Shown: in pieces, positions 15,798 to 23,912 of the stretch
How the letters are laid out: each line of letters starts with the position of its first letter
Position numbering within the stretch: position 1 is the stretch's first letter
Assembly: GCA_028823175.1 (NCBI GenBank)
Contig: JAPKBZ010000036.1
Coordinates: 1 to 41,698, forward strand
DNA: 41,698 nt
Direction of reading: 5' to 3'
Origin: Myxococcota bacterium
Lineage (GTDB): Bacteria; Myxococcota_A; UBA9160; UBA4427
Translations under genes and position numbers: made by a program
The notes under the pieces: model-generated
The model's database searches: none
The model's input: the letters and a program-made list of their open reading frames with translations, nothing else
What the model was told of the DNA's origin: nothing

Positions 15798-17018
15798 GTG
15801 CCGGTTTATTCCTACAAAGGGGTCTCGGGCGGCGGTAAAGCCGTCAAGGGGACCGTCACCGCGGAGAGCATCCGAGCGGCTCGAGCGCGCATGCGCATCG
15901 ACGGTGTGTTCCTTACACAGATCAAGGAATCCGATACCTCAGCTAGCGAGGGCGCTGAATCGCGTTTCAACTTCCAGTTCCCCACCCGCATCCCGCCGCT
16001 TCATTTGGCGATCGCGACTCGGCAACTGGCGACCCTCTCCTCTGCCGGTATTCCCCTAGTCGAGTGCTTGAGCGCCTTGGTCGAGCAAATTGAGCATGGA
16101 GGCCTGAAGGGTGTCTTCGCCCAGATCCGAGATCGCGTAAACGAAGGATCGTCTCTGGCCGATGCCATCTCGTCCACCGGGAAATTCGACAACCTCTATA
16201 TCAGCATGGTCCGATCCGGTGAAGCCAGTGGCGCCCTGGGGACGGTTCTCAGCCGAATTGCCGACTACCTGGAAGATCAGGTTCGGCTCGCGAGCAAACT
16301 CACTTCGATCTTTGTCTACCCCGCGGTCCTGCTCGGATTCGCCGTTCTCGTGGTCGCGATGCTTGTCACCGTGGTTCTCCCTCAAATCACCAACCTCCTC
16401 CTCTCCCTGGGCCAGGAATTGCCGTTCTATACACGCATGGTCATCGGAGCCTCGAATTTCGCTCGCTCCTGGTGGTGGGCCATCTTGGGGGTACTCGTCC
16501 TTGCCTCCCTCGGCTTCCGAGCCTACAAGAGAACCGAGTCCGGACGTGCCGCTATCGATAGGGTCGTCCTCAGGCTCCCCCTCATGGGCAGAGTCGTCCG
16601 AGTGGTCGCCATCGCGCGCTTTACTCGCACTCTCTCGTCCCTGCTCTCCGCGGGGGTCGGCATCATCCAATCTCTCGACATCTCTCGCCACGTCGCACGA
16701 AATGCCGTGATCGAAGAAGCCATCGCCAATGCCAGGACGAGCGTTCTGGAAGGCGCCTCTCTCGCCCAACCCTTGAGGGCGAGCGGCGAGTTCCCCCCCA
16801 TGGTGATTACCATGGTGGAGGTCGGGGAGCGCGCGGGCGACCTTGAATCTATGCTCGCCAAAGTCGCGGAAACCTATGACGAGCAGGTAGAGACCACTGT
16901 GACCCGGCTCACCTCACTCCTGGAACCCCTGTTGATTCTGGTCATGGTCGGAATCGTTCTCTTCATCATGATGGCAACACTGATGCCACTCATGTCCGTC
17001 ACAAGCTCTCTTCAGTAA
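15798..17018 (+). CDS. gspF: type II secretion inner-membrane platform protein GspF
   Basis: 406 aa polytopic protein that anchors GspE and the GspL/M assembly. The N-terminus is the typical MPVYSYKGVSGGGKAVKG from a GTG start, with GGAG about 9 bases upstream. Two homologous cytoplasmic T2SSF domains are visible: residues about 72-195 (RQLATLSSAGIPLVECL) and 275-398 (FTRTLSSLLSAGVGIIQSL). Both contain the MV..GE.SG/AG..L motif (MVRSGEASGALGTVL, MVEVGERAGDLESML). Three transmembrane stretches lie near 172-198, 222-240 and 376-398. The 117-bp gap from gspE is the largest in the secretion operon. Confidence 0.96.
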   Translation: MPVYSYKGVSGGGKAVKGTVTAESIRAARARMRIDGVFLTQIKESDTSASEGAESRFNFQFPTRIPPLHLAIATRQLATLSSAGIPLVECLSALVEQIEHGGLKGVFAQIRDRVNEGSSLADAISSTGKFDNLYISMVRSGEASGALGTVLSRIADYLEDQVRLASKLTSIFVYPAVLLGFAVLVVAMLVTVVLPQITNLLLSLGQELPFYTRMVIGASNFARSWWWAILGVLVLASLGFRAYKRTESGRAAIDRVVLRLPLMGRVVRVVAIARFTRTLSSLLSAGVGIIQSLDISRHVARNAVIEEAIANARTSVLEGASLAQPLRASGEFPPMVITMVEVGERAGDLESMLAKVAETYDEQVETTVTRLTSLLEPLLILVMVGIVLFIMMATLMPLMSVTSSLQ

Positions 17019-17083
17019 AGAAAACTTCAAAAGAGGCGGACCGCCCGGAAACCGCCATCCACCCAAGTGGGGATAAAAAAAGC

Positions 17084-17563
17084 ATGAAAAAAGAATCTCG
17101 ACGAGTAAAAACTCTGGCGCGAGAGGCGGGCTTCAGCCTTCTCGAGATCATGGCTGTCGTGGTCATCATGGGCCTGCTCATGAGCATCATCGGGGTCAGT
17201 ATTTCGGGGCAAATCGACAAGGCCCGCCTGGCGACCGCCAAGGCCCAGATTGCGCAACTCGAGAGCGCCCTCGAACTCTACCGGATGGACAACGGCCGCT
17301 ACCCCACGACTTCTCAAGGTCTTTCCGCCCTTGTCCAGAAGCCCGGCGAAGCTCCGCAACCGCGCAACTACCCTCGTGGTGGGTATTTGTCTAAGGCAGA
17401 CGCGCTGCTCGACCCATGGCAAGAGCCCTTCCAATACGCGTCCCCCGGCGACCACAACAGCTATGGCTTCGACCTCTGGACCCAGGGTGCCGACCAGGCC
17501 CCTGGCGGTGAGGAAGGCGACTCCGATATCGGCAACTGGGAAGCGGGAGTCACGGGAGCCTAG
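17084..17563 (+). CDS. gspG: major pseudopilin GspG
   Basis: 159 aa. A basic leader ends in the prepilin peptidase site G16|F17, followed by FSLLEIMAVVVIMGLL with the required Glu at +5 (Glu21). After the N-terminal helix come the GspG hallmarks: an ALELYRMDNGRYPTTSQGL segment, KADALLDPWQEPFQY, and the YGFDLWTQGADQAPGGE loop that binds calcium in characterised GspG proteins. It polymerises into the periplasmic pseudopilus that pushes substrates through GspD. GGGGAT lies about 8 bases upstream of the ATG. Processing needs GspO, which is not in this window. Confidence 0.97.
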   Translation: MKKESRRVKTLAREAGFSLLEIMAVVVIMGLLMSIIGVSISGQIDKARLATAKAQIAQLESALELYRMDNGRYPTTSQGLSALVQKPGEAPQPRNYPRGGYLSKADALLDPWQEPFQYASPGDHNSYGFDLWTQGADQAPGGEEGDSDIGNWEAGVTGA

Positions 17564-17566
17564 AAC

Positions 17567-18196
17567 TTGCAACCCCACAGGACCCGGCTGCGCGCCGGCT
17601 TTACCCTCATCGAACTCATGGCCGTCGTCGTCGTGATCGGCTTGGCCCTCGGCCTCGTCCTGCCCAACCTCACGGCCAGTCGTGGTGCTCAACTCGAGGA
17701 GTCCGGCAAACAAATCGCCGGCCGGCTGCAACTAGCCCGGGAGAGGGCAATCGTCACGGGCGCCGCCCATCGCGTTTTTCTCGACCTGGAAGTGGGTTCG
17801 GTGGCCGTAGAGTGGCACGTCAACGAGGACCGTGCCTACGCGCACCTCTCCGAGTCCGACGACTTCTTGGCAGCCAAGGTCTCCGACACTCCTGGATCTG
17901 AATACTCGGACAACCAATCGATCTCGCTTTCCCCGCCTCCGCGCGAAGAACGTGACTATTTCCCCATCCCCAATCGATTCGGAAATGACGAGTGGCTACC
18001 CGAGGATATTTTTATCGAAGGCGTCAACTCCCCCGATGGCTGGATCGACGACGGCACAGTCCAGATCGTGTTCCAGGTCGACGGATCCACCGACTACGCA
18101 GAGATCGCCCTGGTCGACACCTGGGGGAACAGAGTGATCCTTGAAATTCAGCCCATGTTGGAAGTCGTCCGGGTCTATCTCGAAGAGGAATCTTGA
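17567..18196 (+). CDS. gspH: minor pseudopilin GspH
   Basis: 209 aa, from a TTG three bases after the gspG stop, with GGGAG about 9 bases upstream. The short leader ends at G11|F12, with FTLIELMAVVVVIGLALGL and Glu16 at +5. The C-terminal part is the GspH beta domain: GRLQLARERAIVTGAAHRV, a long loop, then VQIVFQVDGSTDYAEIALVD. It is a low-abundance pseudopilus subunit, thought to link the tip complex to the GspG filament. It overlaps gspI by TTGA. Confidence 0.9.
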   Translation: MQPHRTRLRAGFTLIELMAVVVVIGLALGLVLPNLTASRGAQLEESGKQIAGRLQLARERAIVTGAAHRVFLDLEVGSVAVEWHVNEDRAYAHLSESDDFLAAKVSDTPGSEYSDNQSISLSPPPREERDYFPIPNRFGNDEWLPEDIFIEGVNSPDGWIDDGTVQIVFQVDGSTDYAEIALVDTWGNRVILEIQPMLEVVRVYLEEES

Positions 18197-18816
18197 AGAC
18201 CGTGGTTAGCCAACCTCGCCAGGAGAACGGCGCTGTCGGACAAGGCAGCCCAAAGCATCTTGGAGCATTTACCCTCCTCGAGGTTCTCGCTGCCGTTGCA
18301 ATTCTCGCGATCTGGTATGTGGTGATTGCCGCCATGGCGACCGAAGGCCTTCGCAAAGAGGGGATGAGCAACCGATTACTCGAAGCCTCGGAGATCGCGA
18401 GCCGGGTGATGGCTGAAATAGAGGCGAGCACCTTGAACGGCTCCGCCCCCGAAGCTCGGGACGAAGAAACCGAAGAGGGTATTTTCCTAGTTCACGTATT
18501 CATCGTGCCTTTCGGCTTCGGAACGTCTTCCGACGCCGAAGGCCATGCCCCTGAGGGGCAAGACGAGACGGGGTTGGAGCAACTCATTAAGGCCGAAATG
18601 CCGGGAGTCGCCCAACATCTCATGGCGATCAACGTACGCGTGGCCTGGGAAGACGGGGCGGCGGTCAGATCAGTCCGGCGGCGAACCTACGCCTTCAACC
18701 TGGAATCGGCCAGGAGCGTCTACGAGACTGGCGACGCGAAGGATGCCGACGAAGCCGACGAGGAACGCAAGCAGGACAAACAAGATGCCGCGGAAGCCCT
18801 CGAGGAACTCGAATGA
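18193..18816 (+). CDS. gspI: minor pseudopilin GspI
   Basis: 207 aa from a TTG that overlaps the gspH stop (TTGA). The leader is longer than usual (about 25 residues). The processing region reads LGAFTLLEVLAAVAILAIW; placing Glu30 at +5 puts Ala25, not glycine, at the -1 position. The remainder fits GspI: ASEIASRVMAEIEA, then strands ending in VRVAWEDG and RTYAFNL. The C-terminus is an acidic, Lys/Asp/Glu-rich tail of about 30 residues not typical of the family. GspI nucleates the pseudopilus tip with GspJ and GspK. ATGA overlap with gspJ. Confidence 0.88.
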   Translation: MKTVVSQPRQENGAVGQGSPKHLGAFTLLEVLAAVAILAIWYVVIAAMATEGLRKEGMSNRLLEASEIASRVMAEIEASTLNGSAPEARDEETEEGIFLVHVFIVPFGFGTSSDAEGHAPEGQDETGLEQLIKAEMPGVAQHLMAINVRVAWEDGAAVRSVRRRTYAFNLESARSVYETGDAKDADEADEERKQDKQDAAEALEELE

Positions 18817-19841
18817 GCGAAAAAACAACACCAACCGAGCAGCAGCGGCACGTCTCGGGGTTCACCCTGATGGAGGTGATGGCCGCCATATTTCTGACCA
18901 GTATCGTGATCACTTTCGCTGTGAGCTTCTACATCGACATCGCCAACTCGAGCCAGAGGGCAATCGCCGAAACTCGGAAGAATCTGCGAGCGACAGGTGT
19001 TCTTGCCCGGATATCCCGCGATCTCTCGAATGCCGCATTCGTCGTCAAGCAGGAGGAAGACGACCCTCTCACCTTCCCCTGGTTCTTCATGGCAGACAGT
19101 CGGCTTGCCTTCGACGGTTCGGACATGATTAAGTTCAACACCCGGAGCAGTATCCCAGGCGAAGGAACCTACCACGACTCGGATCTCGAGCAGGTGAGCT
19201 ACCAGGTTCTTGCCGAGGAGGACGGCAGCCTTACCCTCTTTCGATGGTCATCCCCAGGCCAGGAACTCGGCTCCGACATGACCTTCCCGCTCCTCGACGA
19301 CAATCGAAACCACATCGTCGCAGAGGGACTCGGTTCCTTCTCCCTGCGTTTTCTCGACAACCAGGGGGAATGGCTGCCGGGGTGGGATTCGACGCAAATC
19401 GAAGAATCCGAAGAATTGCCCGATGCCATTGAGATCGACATTTCGATGTGGACGGACGAAGATCTCGATGAATGGGAGAGCGGCGATGAGCGGCACTACA
19501 TCAAGCAGGTCGTCCTCCACCAGCGCCCGCTGGATATGGCCAAAATGATCGAGGCGCGCGACCTGGCGCTCGCAGAGCAAGCCGGAGGCGCGGGGCTGGC
19601 CCAAGGACAATTGAACGCCGCTGGACAGAGGGACCCTTCGGGCGACGGATCGGAGAACGCCTCCGCCGAGGATGAGTTCTTCGGAGGCGGCGCCGCAACC
19701 CCCGGCTCGGTGGCCGAGTGCACCCGCCAGAACTGGGGGACCTGTGTCGATCGTTACGGCGAAGGCAACTGCGGCGTCTGGGCCAATGTCACCCAGGTCC
19801 CCGTCCAAGCCTTCGGAATCGACCTTCCCTGGTGCCAATAA
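18813..19841 (+). CDS. gspJ: minor pseudopilin GspJ with Cys-containing C-terminal extension
   Basis: 342 aa, clearly longer than the roughly 200 aa usual for GspJ. The prepilin site is G16|F17 with FTLMEVMAAIFLTSIV and Glu21 at +5. The pilin-like body (LRATGVLARISRDLS, WFFMADSRLAFDGSD, VSYQVL) runs to about residue 240. After that comes an Ala/Gly/Glu-rich linker and a terminal module with four cysteines (303, 311, 320, 341), which could form two disulfides in the periplasm. GspJ is part of the pseudopilus tip with GspI and GspK. The stop TAA shares its last base with the gspK ATG. Confidence 0.9.
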   Translation: MSEKTTPTEQQRHVSGFTLMEVMAAIFLTSIVITFAVSFYIDIANSSQRAIAETRKNLRATGVLARISRDLSNAAFVVKQEEDDPLTFPWFFMADSRLAFDGSDMIKFNTRSSIPGEGTYHDSDLEQVSYQVLAEEDGSLTLFRWSSPGQELGSDMTFPLLDDNRNHIVAEGLGSFSLRFLDNQGEWLPGWDSTQIEESEELPDAIEIDISMWTDEDLDEWESGDERHYIKQVVLHQRPLDMAKMIEARDLALAEQAGGAGLAQGQLNAAGQRDPSGDGSENASAEDEFFGGGAATPGSVAECTRQNWGTCVDRYGEGNCGVWANVTQVPVQAFGIDLPWCQ

Positions 19842-20902
19842 TGATGGCGACCCGAAACCGGCGCGGAATCGTCCTGCCCATGGTTTTGATCGTGGGGCTG
19901 GTGCTCAGCGCCTCGATTTTCAGCTTCCTGCGCCAGAGCATGATGGACTCGATGCTCGCTCGAAACCGGGAACTCGTCACCTCGGCAGAAGACCTCGCTC
20001 GTGGCGGCGTCGCGGTGGCCAAAGCAGTGATCTTCCACCATAGACTCTCCAAGTTGCTGGGCTTGCTCGACAACAAAAACCCCGGCACGACCCTCGATGA
20101 CCTCTGGGCCCAGACCCACCAAACGCCCCTGACTACGCCTTGGGGAGGACGCCTGGTCGTAACCATCCAGGATGCAGGCTCAAAGCTCAACCTCAATGCT
20201 CTCGTCCCCACAGGAAAGACCGAGGAGGAAAGCCAGCCCACCGAGGAAGCCGAGGAATTCCTCGTTCAATTCCTCGAAAAAGTTCTCGACGAGTCCAAGG
20301 GAGATCTCTCGAGGGAGAAGTATAACCCCAGGGAGATGGCTCAGAATCTTCTCGACTACATGGATCCCGACGATGTCGGAATCAGCGGTAAGCGCGAGGA
20401 CGACTACTACAGCAGCCAAAATCCTCCCTACGCCCCGGCCAACGGCCCAATGCTCAGCGTGGAAGAGTTGGCTCTCGTGGAGGGCTTCGACGCCTTCATC
20501 GTCGCGCGAATCAAGCCCTACGTCACGGTTCACCCCCTGCTCGGCGAGGAAGGCATCAATATCAATACCGCCCCTCCTCACGTTCTCGCGTTGGTCCAGC
20601 ATGGCAGCAGCGGTGATATGCGCCTTGCGGACGAGGACGTCGTGCGCTCCATTCTCAAGGGCCGAGACCAGAACAAGATCGTCTGCAACCAGACCGAGAC
20701 CGACTCGGAACGCTGCATTTCCCTGGCGGAGGTGGGCCTCGGAGAGGGCGCCCTATTCCCCCTGGTGAATCTGCCCCAGGAGGCCACTGTATTTCGAGTC
20801 ATTTCGGAGGCCCAGGTCGACAATGTGGTGCGCCGAGTCGAGGCTGTCATCGACATTTCCGACCGCGAGATGCCTCAACTGCTATCTTGGAAGCTGCTGT
20901 GA
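19841..20902 (+). CDS. gspK: minor pseudopilin GspK
   Basis: 353 aa. The start at 19841 overlaps the gspJ stop by one base and gives a correct pseudopilin leader: a basic MMATRNRRG, then IVLPMVLIVGLVLSASIFS. Position +5 is Met14 rather than Glu, as is characteristic of GspK, the pseudopilus tip. The large helical domain follows, with IQDAGSKLNLNAL, NLLDYMDPDD, and the helix-hairpin-helix type GEEGININTAPPHVLALV. It caps the pseudopilus and probably senses cargo. Twenty-one bases separate it from gspL. Confidence 0.93.
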   Translation: MMATRNRRGIVLPMVLIVGLVLSASIFSFLRQSMMDSMLARNRELVTSAEDLARGGVAVAKAVIFHHRLSKLLGLLDNKNPGTTLDDLWAQTHQTPLTTPWGGRLVVTIQDAGSKLNLNALVPTGKTEEESQPTEEAEEFLVQFLEKVLDESKGDLSREKYNPREMAQNLLDYMDPDDVGISGKREDDYYSSQNPPYAPANGPMLSVEELALVEGFDAFIVARIKPYVTVHPLLGEEGININTAPPHVLALVQHGSSGDMRLADEDVVRSILKGRDQNKIVCNQTETDSERCISLAEVGLGEGALFPLVNLPQEATVFRVISEAQVDNVVRRVEAVIDISDREMPQLLSWKLL

Positions 20903-20923
20903 CCCCCCCGGGAGAGGATTAAC

Positions 20924-22477
20924 GTGGTTGTGACCAAGACAGTGCTGGGCCTGGACCTCGGGAGCTACGCCCTCAAAGCCGTGGAGCTGCGCCAGGGGCT
21001 CCGAGGGCTCGAGTTCGTACAGAGTCAGATCGCAGCCAGGGCCGACGACGAAGGCGGGCTGGGCGAAGCCATTCGTCGATTCGCCGAGTCTCACGCCCTG
21101 AACACCGACCACGCCGCCTGCGCCATCTCGGGCCAGCGAATCGCCCACCGACGTCTCGAATTTCCCTTCCGAGATCGCAAGAATCTGGCCCAAGCGATTC
21201 CCTTCGAGATCGAGGGCAGCATGCCTTTCGATCTCGATGACCTCGTCGTCGACTGGCAGCTGCTACCGGGGGCAAGCAACCTGGGTGTCGTCGCCGCTTC
21301 CGCCGCACAAAAGGACGACATCGGCGACTTTCTCGAAGAGATCGATGCCAGTGGTTGCTCTCCGCGAGTCCTCGAGGCCGAGGGCATGCTCCTGGGCAAT
21401 CTCGCCACGCTCTACGATTTTTCCGGCCGCTGCCTGATGGCAGATATCGGTCACGAAAAGACGACGTTCTGTCTCTGTGTCGACGGCCAACCGGTTGCGG
21501 GTCGAACGGCGCCCATCGGCGGAAAGGCCCTGACCAAGGCCATCGCCCGGGATGCCGGCGTCGAACTGGATGAAGCAGAGCGGATCAAGCATGAGAGCGG
21601 GGGGACGGGCCCCGCTGCGGCAGCCGTTCTCGAGCGTATCGCGAGGGAATTCGTTCGCAGTCTCGAGTCACTCCATCCGACCGGCGCCTCGCTCCTCGAC
21701 GGGGAGACATGCAGGATCGTCCTGATGGGCGGAACAGCCAAGCTCGAGGGCATCGTCGCTTTCCTGGAGACGCAGACGGGGCTCTCCCCCGAACTCATTG
21801 GCCCGCCGGAAGATCCCGCGAACGCCGCCCTTACCGAGGGCTACGACCTCGTCCTCGCTGGCCCGGCCCTGGCCCTCGCCCTCAGGTCAACCTCACGATC
21901 GTTAACGACGCTCAATTTTCGCCAGAACGAGTTTGCGTACCGAAGCAGCTATGCCTGGCTGGTCGGGAGCGAACTCCGCCCGACCCTCGCCCTCATCGGG
22001 ATCTGCGTGCTTCTCCTCGTCGCGGTCGGGATCACCTCCGTGCGCGTGGAGGCCGGCCGAGCCAAACAACTCGAAACACAGATGTCCAGCCGCTACGCCG
22101 CAATCTTCCCCAATAAGCCACCCCCCTCCCTCCCCATGGCGGCCCTGGCCCAGGATGTCGCCTCCGCCCGGGACCGAGCCAATTTTCTCGGCCTCTACGG
22201 GGGGAACCTTTCAGCCCTGGACCTCTTGACCCTTCTCTCGGAGCGTATTCCGGCTGATTTGACCTTGAAATTCGATGAAATCAACATCGACCAGAACGTG
22301 ATCCGCATCAAAGTGGCGGCGCAAAACTACGAGGCCCAGGACCGACTCGAGAATGTTCTCAAAGAGGAACCGGTCTTCGCCCAGGCAGATGTCACCGGCA
22401 GTGCAAAACGCCTCAAGGATGGAAGCGTAACCTTCGGGCTCAGCATTCCGCTCAACCAGGCCGAGGACGAGATATGA
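20924..22477 (+). CDS. gspL: type II secretion protein GspL (PilM-like actin fold)
   Basis: 517 aa from a GTG with GGGAGAGG about 6 bases upstream. Residues about 7-325 form an actin-like cytoplasmic domain of the PilM/GspL type: GLDLGSYALKAVEL, FPFRDRKNLAQAIPFEIEG, LMADIGHEKTTFCL, and IVLMGGTAKLEGI. The motif LNFRQNEFAY (330-339) precedes one transmembrane helix (about 354-372). A periplasmic ferredoxin-like domain follows (LLSERIPADLTLKFDEINID). It recruits GspE to the inner membrane and pairs with GspM. ATGA overlap with gspM supports coupling. Confidence 0.92.
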   Translation: MVVTKTVLGLDLGSYALKAVELRQGLRGLEFVQSQIAARADDEGGLGEAIRRFAESHALNTDHAACAISGQRIAHRRLEFPFRDRKNLAQAIPFEIEGSMPFDLDDLVVDWQLLPGASNLGVVAASAAQKDDIGDFLEEIDASGCSPRVLEAEGMLLGNLATLYDFSGRCLMADIGHEKTTFCLCVDGQPVAGRTAPIGGKALTKAIARDAGVELDEAERIKHESGGTGPAAAAVLERIAREFVRSLESLHPTGASLLDGETCRIVLMGGTAKLEGIVAFLETQTGLSPELIGPPEDPANAALTEGYDLVLAGPALALALRSTSRSLTTLNFRQNEFAYRSSYAWLVGSELRPTLALIGICVLLLVAVGITSVRVEAGRAKQLETQMSSRYAAIFPNKPPPSLPMAALAQDVASARDRANFLGLYGGNLSALDLLTLLSERIPADLTLKFDEINIDQNVIRIKVAAQNYEAQDRLENVLKEEPVFAQADVTGSAKRLKDGSVTFGLSIPLNQAEDEI

Positions 22478-23037
22478 ACAGCCTACTTCAGCGGATCAAG
22501 AGCGAATGGGCCCGCCTGGCCTTTCGTGAGAGAGTACTCCTCTCTGTATCGGGAGGGATGCTCTTCATCGCGGCGGTTTTCTTCGGAATCATTTCGCCCA
22601 TCAACCAGATGGCCGGCAGTTCTGGAAGTCGGATCCAAAACGCCGAGATGCAGCTTCAACGGATGGACCGACTCGAGCGTGAGCATTTCGAGATCGAGGC
22701 TCGCTTGTCGGGCGTCGAGGGTCGCATCAAGAACCAGAGAGGCAACCAGAATATTCGGACCCTGCTGGAGAACCTCGCCAAGCAGTCCGCTGTCCGAATC
22801 GCATCTATGGAAGAGCGGCAGGCCGGTAAGAACGACCACTACATCGAAACCAAGGTCGAAGTCAGCTTAAAGAGCGTCTCGTTGAGCCAGACCATCAAGT
22901 ACCTCCACAATATCGAAGACTCGAATCAGCAGCTTTCCGTCAAGGGGCTGCGCATACGCGGAAAAGGGAAAGGGAAAACGGAAGGCGCTGAGACCCTCGA
23001 CGTGACCTTTTTCGTTTCCTCCTACCGGGCGGCCTAA
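22474..23037 (+). CDS. gspM: type II secretion protein GspM
   Basis: 187 aa bitopic inner-membrane protein. A short cytoplasmic segment ending RLAFRERVLL leads into a transmembrane helix at about 21-40, then a periplasmic coiled coil (about 45-95), and a small ferredoxin-like domain with VEVSLKSVSLSQTIKYLHNIE and LDVTFFVSSY. This is the GspM/PilO layout. It stabilises GspL and the ATPase platform. Identity comes from layout and position directly after gspL; primary sequence in this family is poorly conserved. Confidence 0.88.
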   Translation: MNSLLQRIKSEWARLAFRERVLLSVSGGMLFIAAVFFGIISPINQMAGSSGSRIQNAEMQLQRMDRLEREHFEIEARLSGVEGRIKNQRGNQNIRTLLENLAKQSAVRIASMEERQAGKNDHYIETKVEVSLKSVSLSQTIKYLHNIEDSNQQLSVKGLRIRGKGKGKTEGAETLDVTFFVSSYRAA

Positions 23038-23042
23038 CTGAT

Positions 23043-23906
23043 ATGGCTTCTCTCAAGAAAACTCTCGAAGCACCGATTCCCCGGCCCCTGCTTTGGGTAG
23101 GCACGCCTTGCCTTGCAATTTTGCTGATCGTTGTCTTCGTCTTCCTCGGTTTTCCCTACTCAAAATTCATCCCCTTCGCGTCCCAGGCCCTGGAGCGAAT
23201 CAGCGGAAACGAAATCCGCATCGGCGAGATTCAGCCCCGCCTCACGCTCGGAGGGCCTGGCTTCTCGATCAACGAAGTCAGCTGGGCGGCGGAAGGCCAG
23301 CCCCCCATCGAGTTCGACAAGCTCAAAATACGCCCCGCCTGGTCGACAGCCTGGCTCCGCGCCGAGCCCGCCTTCGTGATCGATGTCACCAGCCCTCTCC
23401 TGCGGGTAGATGGCACAGTTTTCCTGGGCGAAGGGCCCGGCTTCGACGGGGCCATCTCGATTCTCGATCTCGAACTGCTCCCCAAGTCTCCGAACAGCCC
23501 CTTTTCCCTGACCGGCGCGATCTCTGCCACGGGTCAGGTCGCCTTGATCAACGGCGAGCCCAGCGGGGCGGTGGAATTCGAGGCCACCTCGGGTTCGGCC
23601 AGCCACCGAGCTGTCCCCATCCCCCTCGAATACGAACTCATCCAGGGTCGCATTGAGATGGGGGGGGAATCCTGGCTGAGCCTGCATGACCTTCGACTCG
23701 ACGGGCCTCTCTTCTCGGCCGCGGCGACTGGGTCTATTTCCCGCCCGGAGGGAGACCTGCCGGCCCCCATCGATATCGGTGTCAAGGTGGATGTCAAGAA
23801 CGGACCCTTTCGACTGATTCTCTCCGGACTGGGCATCAATCTCGACGCGGGTGGGCGTGCCTCGTTCAATGTCGGCGGCACCGTCCAGAGCCCCGATCTC
23901 CGATAA
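23043..23906 (+). CDS. gspN: type II secretion protein GspN
   Basis: 287 aa. One N-terminal transmembrane helix (about 17-37) is followed by a periplasmic beta-rich region with AsmA-like strands (IRIGEIQPRLTLGGPGFSINEVSW, MGGESWLSLHDLRLDGPLF, FNVGGTVQSPDL). This fits the GspN form found at the end of deltaproteobacterial gsp operons, whose exact role is not established. It starts 5 bp after gspM and ends 6 bp before the regulator-methyltransferase gene. The short spacing suggests one transcript. Confidence 0.8.
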   Translation: MASLKKTLEAPIPRPLLWVGTPCLAILLIVVFVFLGFPYSKFIPFASQALERISGNEIRIGEIQPRLTLGGPGFSINEVSWAAEGQPPIEFDKLKIRPAWSTAWLRAEPAFVIDVTSPLLRVDGTVFLGEGPGFDGAISILDLELLPKSPNSPFSLTGAISATGQVALINGEPSGAVEFEATSGSASHRAVPIPLEYELIQGRIEMGGESWLSLHDLRLDGPLFSAAATGSISRPEGDLPAPIDIGVKVDVKNGPFRLILSGLGINLDAGGRASFNVGGTVQSPDLR

Positions 23907-23912
23907 TTCAAG

